From Gemmatimonadota bacterium (GTDB taxonomy: Bacteria > Gemmatimonadota > Gemmatimonadetes > Gemmatimonadales > Gemmatimonadaceae): a stretch of DNA of 8,931 nt. The notes beneath the pieces were generated by a model. The model did not search any database, was not told the origin of the DNA, and saw only the letters and a list, made by a program, of their open reading frames with translations. The DNA lies in the NCBI GenBank assembly GCA_031127185.1, contig JARIET010000104.1:1-8931 (forward strand). The letters are read 5' to 3'. Below, piece after piece: positions 6,165 to 8,931 of this stretch. The first letter of the stretch is position 1; each line of letters begins with the position of its first letter. A program made the translations under genes and the position numbers.

Positions 6165-6174
6165 CCGCCAACTG
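6140..6174 (+). repeat. Right heptad array of the candidate element
   Basis: Read on the minus strand from 6174 leftward, the units are CAGTTGG, CGGTCAG, CCGTTGG, CGGGTGA, CTGACCG. They are a degenerate version of the same 7-bp period as the array at 5640-5674, in inverted orientation. It overlaps the end of the four-helix-bundle gene and stops 1 bp before the pth stop codon (6176-6178). Confidence 0.5.
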
Positions 6175-6175
6175 C

Positions 6176-6769
6176 TCACAAGTCCGTATCGGTGGCTTTC
6201 CCGGTATACCGATTCATCGCCGACTTCATCCCTTCCTTCACCCAGCACTCCACCCCTTCGGTGAGTTCGGGAATCAGCGCCCGCACGGCTTCTGTCTCGC
6301 CTTTGCCCATCGCCGAGAGCACATAGTCGCTGAGTGTGACGCCGCGCTCACGGCCTGGCTCCGGGCCGACGCCGATGCGCAGCCGACCGTACTCCTGTGT
6401 CCCCAGGTGCGCCTCAACGCTCTTGAGCCCGTTATGGCCACCGGCCGTGCCTTTTTCGCGGAAGCGATAGCGCCCGCAGGGAAAGGCGACCTCGTCCACC
6501 ACGACGAGCAAGTCGTTCGCGATCGCGAAGAACGGCCGCTTCCGGTATTGGCGAATCGCCTCTCCGGAGAGATTCATGTAGGTCTGCGGTTTCACCAGCC
6601 GCACCCGCGTGCCGTGGACCATTCCGCTGGCGACTCGGGCCTCGCCGTCCTTCTTCCACCCCTCGAAACGCCAAACGTCGGCCAGGTGGTCTACGACCCA
6701 CCAGCCGACGTTGTGACGCGTCTTTTCGTATTCGCGCCCGGGGTTCCCGAGGCCGACGATGACTTTCAT
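6176..6769 (-). CDS. pth: Peptidyl-tRNA hydrolase
   Basis: A 197-residue protein, normal for the family, with ATG at 6767-6769 (complement). It begins VIVGLGNPGREYEKTRHNVGWWVVD. Residues equivalent to E. coli Pth N10, H20, N68, D93 and H113 are visible as N9, H19 (catalytic), N66 (TYMNLSGE), D92 (VVVDEVAFPCG) and H112 (GTAGGHNGLKS). The enzyme cleaves the ester of peptidyl-tRNA released from stalled ribosomes and recycles the tRNA in the cytoplasm. It lies 74 bp downstream of rplY, an arrangement common in bacteria. No clear Shine-Dalgarno precedes the ATG, so expression may depend on coupling to or readthrough from rplY. Confidence 0.97.
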   Translation of the reverse strand: MKVIVGLGNPGREYEKTRHNVGWWVVDHLADVWRFEGWKKDGEARVASGMVHGTRVRLVKPQTYMNLSGEAIRQYRKRPFFAIANDLLVVVDEVAFPCGRYRFREKGTAGGHNGLKSVEAHLGTQEYGRLRIGVGPEPGRERGVTLSDYVLSAMGKGETEAVRALIPELTEGVECWVKEGMKSAMNRYTGKATDTDL

Positions 6770-6785
6770 CGGTCGTTACGCCGCG

Positions 6786-6830
6786 GCGCGGACGGGGCGG
6801 GGGACGAACCCCGCGAATCCACGTCCGCGC
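6786..6830 (-). other. Nested inverted repeat in the rplY-pth gap
   Basis: GCGCGGACG (6786-6794) and CGTCCGCGC (6822-6830) are a perfect 9-bp inverted repeat. Inside them GCGGGG (6797-6802) and CCCCGC (6809-6814) make a 6-bp stem with a 6-nt loop. The structure fills most of the 74-bp spacer between the rplY stop and the pth start. No T-tract follows in the direction of transcription, so a classical intrinsic terminator is unlikely. RNA processing, mRNA stabilisation or partial attenuation are possible. Confidence 0.5.
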
Positions 6831-6843
6831 AGCGGCAGCACGA

Positions 6844-7524
6844 TTACTTCTTCTCGGCTCCGCCCTCGGCCCCTTCCTCGCCATCTTCGGGCTTCGGCTT
6901 GCGGATGAGTTCCGGCTCGGCCGGTGTTGCGACTGCAGCCGCATCGCCCGCCACGGGCTCGGCCACTTCCTTCGGGATCATGCAGACGCAGATCGTGCCG
7001 CCCGGATCATCGAGTACCGTGACTCCGGCCGGGATCTTGATGTCGCGGATGTGCAGCGACTTGCCGACTTGCAGCGGGGTCACGTCCACGTCAATGTGGT
7101 TCGGGATATCGGACGGATCCACGCTGATGTGCAGCTCGCGGATCGTTTCGTCGAGGATGCCGCCGCCCATGCGGACACCGTCAGGCGTGCCCACGAACTT
7201 GATCGGCACACGCACGGTGACCTTTTCGCCAGCGACGAGCTCCTGGAAGTCGACATGCAGGATGTCGCGCTTGACCGGGTGGCGCTGCAGCTCGCGGATC
7301 AGCGTACGGGCCATCTTGCCATCGACGGTGAGCTCGATGACCGTGGTGGTGTAGCTGATCTTCTCGAGCAGCCGGCCGAAGGTGTGCGCGTGCAGCGCGA
7401 GCGACTGCGGGTCGCGGCCGTGGCCGTAGATGATCGCGGGGATTTCGCCCGCGGCGCGCAGCTTGCGGGCCGTGCCCTTGCCACTCGACGTGCGGACCTT
7501 GGCGGAAAAACTTGCTGTTGCCAT
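6844..7524 (-). CDS. rplY: 50S ribosomal protein L25, long (TL5/Ctc) form
   Basis: A 226-residue protein starting MATASFSAKVRTSSGKGTAR. Residues 1-95 are the 5S-rRNA-binding L25 domain (GTARKLRAAGEIPAIIYG, ELQRHPVKRDILHVDFQEL). Residues about 100-190 are the C-terminal beta domain of the TL5/Ctc type (VPIKFVGTPDGVRMGGGILDE, PNHIDVDVTPLQVGKSLHI). The end is a low-complexity Pro/Glu/Gly/Lys tail (about 200-226), variable in this family. It binds 5S rRNA in the large subunit, and in Bacillus the homologue is a general stress protein. The order prs-rplY-pth is widespread in bacteria. A weak GAGG lies 11 nt before the ATG. Confidence 0.96.
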   Translation of the reverse strand: MATASFSAKVRTSSGKGTARKLRAAGEIPAIIYGHGRDPQSLALHAHTFGRLLEKISYTTTVIELTVDGKMARTLIRELQRHPVKRDILHVDFQELVAGEKVTVRVPIKFVGTPDGVRMGGGILDETIRELHISVDPSDIPNHIDVDVTPLQVGKSLHIRDIKIPAGVTVLDDPGGTICVCMIPKEVAEPVAGDAAAVATPAEPELIRKPKPEDGEEGAEGGAEKK

Positions 7525-7598
7525 GTGGGAACGAGCCTCAGGTATTCGATGCGCAACGTGGGTTCCCGGTCATTCGCCGGCCCGGCGGCGCAAAACTA

Positions 7599-7633
7599 CG
7601 GTTTACGGCTCACGGTGTACGGTGGACGGAAAC
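7599..7633 (+). repeat. Solo heptad array between prs and rplY
   Basis: Consecutive 7-bp units CGGTTTA, CGGCTCA, CGGTGTA, CGGTGGA, CGGAAAC fill much of the 125-bp spacer between the prs stop (7650) and the rplY start (7524). A further CGG stands in phase at 7634. The period matches the arrays flanking the four-helix-bundle gene, but no gene accompanies this copy. Nothing else in the spacer is recognisable apart from a GC-rich CGCCGGCCCGGCGGCG run at 7575-7590. Confidence 0.6.
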
Positions 7634-7649
7634 CGGGTCCTGCATTCTC

Positions 7650-8603
7650 CTACTCGAACAGACTGCTCACACTCTGATCCGCATGGGTGAAACGAATCGC
7701 TTTCGCCAGCAACTCACCCACACTGAGGATCGTCAGCTGCGGAAACCGTTTCGAGTCCGGCAGGGCAATCGAATTGGTCACCGCCACTTCCTTGATCGCC
7801 GATGCCTTGAAGCGATCCACTGCGGGGCCCGAAAACAGCGCGTGCGTCGCGCACACGTAAATGTCGCGGGCCCCAAGGTTCTTCAATGCGCGCGCGGCTT
7901 CCGTCACCGAGCCCGCGGTATCGATCATGTCGTCGGCGATGATGCAATCCCTTCCTTCCACTTCGCCGACCACGTTTACCACTTCCGCTACGTTCGCCGC
8001 GGGGCGCCGCTTGTCGATGATGGCGAGTGAGCCATTCAAGCGCTTGGCAAATCCGCGGGCCATCTTCGCGCTGCCCACATCTGGCGCGACCACGACCACG
8101 TCCTGCAGGTTCTTCTTCCGGTAGTGCGCCGTCAGTACGGGCGCCGCATACAGATGATCCACCGGCAAGTCGAACATGCCCTGAAGCTGGTGTGCGTGGA
8201 AATCGAGGCCCAGCAGCCGGTTCGCACCCGACGCCTCGATCATGTTCGCCATCAGCTTCGCCCCAATCGCCACGCGCGGCTGATCCTTGCGGTCCTGCCG
8301 CGCGTACCCGAAGTAGGGAATCACCACTGTCACTCGTGCTGCTGACGCGCGACGGGCGGCGTCAATCAGCAGGAGCAGTTCCAGCACATTCTCCGCAGGC
8401 GGGTTCGTCGGTTGCACGATGAACACATCCGCGCCCCGGACATTCTCGTCGATCCGGACGAACACTTCGCCGTCGGCGAAGCGGCTCGTCGTGCACTTGC
8501 ACAGTTCAACACCCAGGTGCTCGGCGATTTCTTGCGCGAGCGCACGATTTCCCGTGCCCGTGAGGACCCGAAAAGTGTTTACCGGTACCGAGAGTCCGTC
8601 CAT
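7650..8603 (-). CDS. prs: Ribose-phosphate pyrophosphokinase (PRPP synthetase, class I)
   Basis: A 317-residue protein, normal length. It makes PRPP from ribose 5-phosphate and ATP for nucleotide, His and Trp synthesis. Visible signatures are TSRFADGEVFVRIDENVRGADV (39-60), IPYFGYARQDRK (95-106, ATP-binding region), LDFHAHQLQGMFD (133-145), the flexible-loop region IDKRRP (196-201) and the PRPP-binding loop DDMIDTAGS (224-232). The last has Met and Ser where DDIIDTAGT is commonest. AAGG lies 6 nt before the ATG. It is downstream of tRNA-Gln on the same strand with a 76-bp gap, and upstream of rplY. Confidence 0.97.
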   Translation of the reverse strand: MDGLSVPVNTFRVLTGTGNRALAQEIAEHLGVELCKCTTSRFADGEVFVRIDENVRGADVFIVQPTNPPAENVLELLLLIDAARRASAARVTVVIPYFGYARQDRKDQPRVAIGAKLMANMIEASGANRLLGLDFHAHQLQGMFDLPVDHLYAAPVLTAHYRKKNLQDVVVVAPDVGSAKMARGFAKRLNGSLAIIDKRRPAANVAEVVNVVGEVEGRDCIIADDMIDTAGSVTEAARALKNLGARDIYVCATHALFSGPAVDRFKASAIKEVAVTNSIALPDSKRFPQLTILSVGELLAKAIRFTHADQSVSSLFE

Positions 8604-8679
8604 GGAGAGCCTTGTAAGCTAAGCAACCACAGTGAGTTAGTCAACGGGTGCAAGGCGCAGTCATGTACGGCGGATCGAA

Positions 8680-8750
8680 TTGCCCCTGGTGGATTCGAAC
8701 CACCATTCTGTGCTCCAAAGGCACATGTCCTGCCATTGGACGAAGGGGCA
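8680..8750 (-). tRNA. tRNA-Gln (UUG anticodon)
   Basis: The complement folds into a full cloverleaf: acceptor TGCCCCT/AGGGGCA (7 bp), D stem GTCC/GGAC, anticodon stem TGTGC/GCACA with loop CTTTGGA (anticodon TTG), 4-nt variable loop GAAT, and T stem GGTGG/CCACC with loop TTCGAAT. The discriminator would be A (8680). CCA is not encoded (ATT follows) and must be added by nucleotidyltransferase. It lies immediately upstream of prs on the same strand, so it may be processed from a longer transcript. Confidence 0.95.
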
Positions 8751-8847
8751 GACACCAAAGCTTAATCAGCGGAGCGCCAAAGAGCTAAAACGGGGAACGA
8801 CGGGACGTGGGGGGAGGACAGGGGAAGCGCTTACAGCAGCGACGTGC
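8751..8847. other. Upstream region of tRNA-Gln, no gene seen
   Basis: This stretch should contain the promoter for the leftward tRNA-Gln/prs transcript. I see no convincing -35/-10 pair; a GATTAA hexamer lies about 14 nt before the tRNA on its strand, without a matching -35. A G-rich segment at 8802-8824 is partly complementary to the C-rich array that follows. Confidence 0.4.
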
Positions 8848-8931
8848 ATGTCCCCCCATGTCCCCCCATGTCCCCCCATGTCCCCCCAGGTCCCCCCAGG
8901 TCCCTCCAGGTCCCCCCAGGTCCCCCCAGGT
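8848..8931. repeat. Tandem array of a 10-bp C-rich unit, continuing past the window
   Basis: Units in exact 10-bp register: ATGTCCCCCC four times (8848, 8858, 8868, 8878), AGGTCCCCCC at 8888, AGGTCCCTCC at 8898, AGGTCCCCCC at 8908 and 8918, then a partial AGGT at the window edge. That is 8.4 copies with a single switch from ATG to AGG variants. It has no spacers, so it is not a CRISPR. The minus strand carries G6 runs separated by 4-nt loops (ACAT or ACCT), one run being interrupted to GGAGGG. Confidence 0.95.

Noticed and set aside
8848..8931. CRISPR array
   Set aside because: The repeat unit is 10 bp with no spacers and no cas genes; it is a simple tandem repeat.

Overview
The window comes from a GC-rich bacterium. 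A Gemmatimonadota-like or similar soil/metagenome lineage is my guess from the overall style (lasso-type RiPP genes beside a conserved translation/nucleotide block, heptamer repeats, four-helix-bundle gene). No marker gene here settles the phylum.

Positions 1-4505 (+ strand) are the 3' part of a lasso-peptide (RiPP) biosynthetic cluster. In order it holds: the C-terminal part of an asparagine-synthetase-like lasso cyclase (cut by the window edge); a PRMT-fold methyltransferase with a PqqD/RRE-like C-terminal domain; a 54-residue precursor with the lasso leader signature YxxPxLxxxG...T(-2); an HPr-kinase-like peptide kinase; and a nucleotidyltransferase-family protein. The leader peptidase and any exporter are not in view and would have to lie upstream. 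The predicted product has a 9-residue ring (Ala1 to Asp9) and a 12-residue, lysine-rich tail. The methyltransferase, kinase and nucleotidyltransferase would be tailoring enzymes. Two points stand out. The kinase's conserved N-terminus has no ATG, GTG or TTG start and is in frame with the precursor across a single TAG. The methyltransferase lacks the PRMT 'double-E' glutamates, and the predicted core has no arginine.

Positions 4518-8750 (- strand) are a housekeeping block transcribed right to left: tRNA-Gln(UUG), prs, rplY/ctc, pth, ychF. It converges on the lasso cluster with only 12 bp between stop codons, which fixes the right-hand boundary of the cluster. Between pth and ychF a four-helix-bundle (23S rRNA intervening-sequence family) gene lies on the opposite strand. 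It is bracketed by imperfect inverted arrays of a 7-bp CGGNNNN unit, and it looks like a small inserted element. A further array of the same heptad style, without a gene, lies between prs and rplY.

Positions 8751-8931 carry no gene. They hold the upstream region of tRNA-Gln and a tandem array of a 10-bp C-rich unit that runs off the window edge. Its minus strand has G6 runs in exact 10-nt phase.
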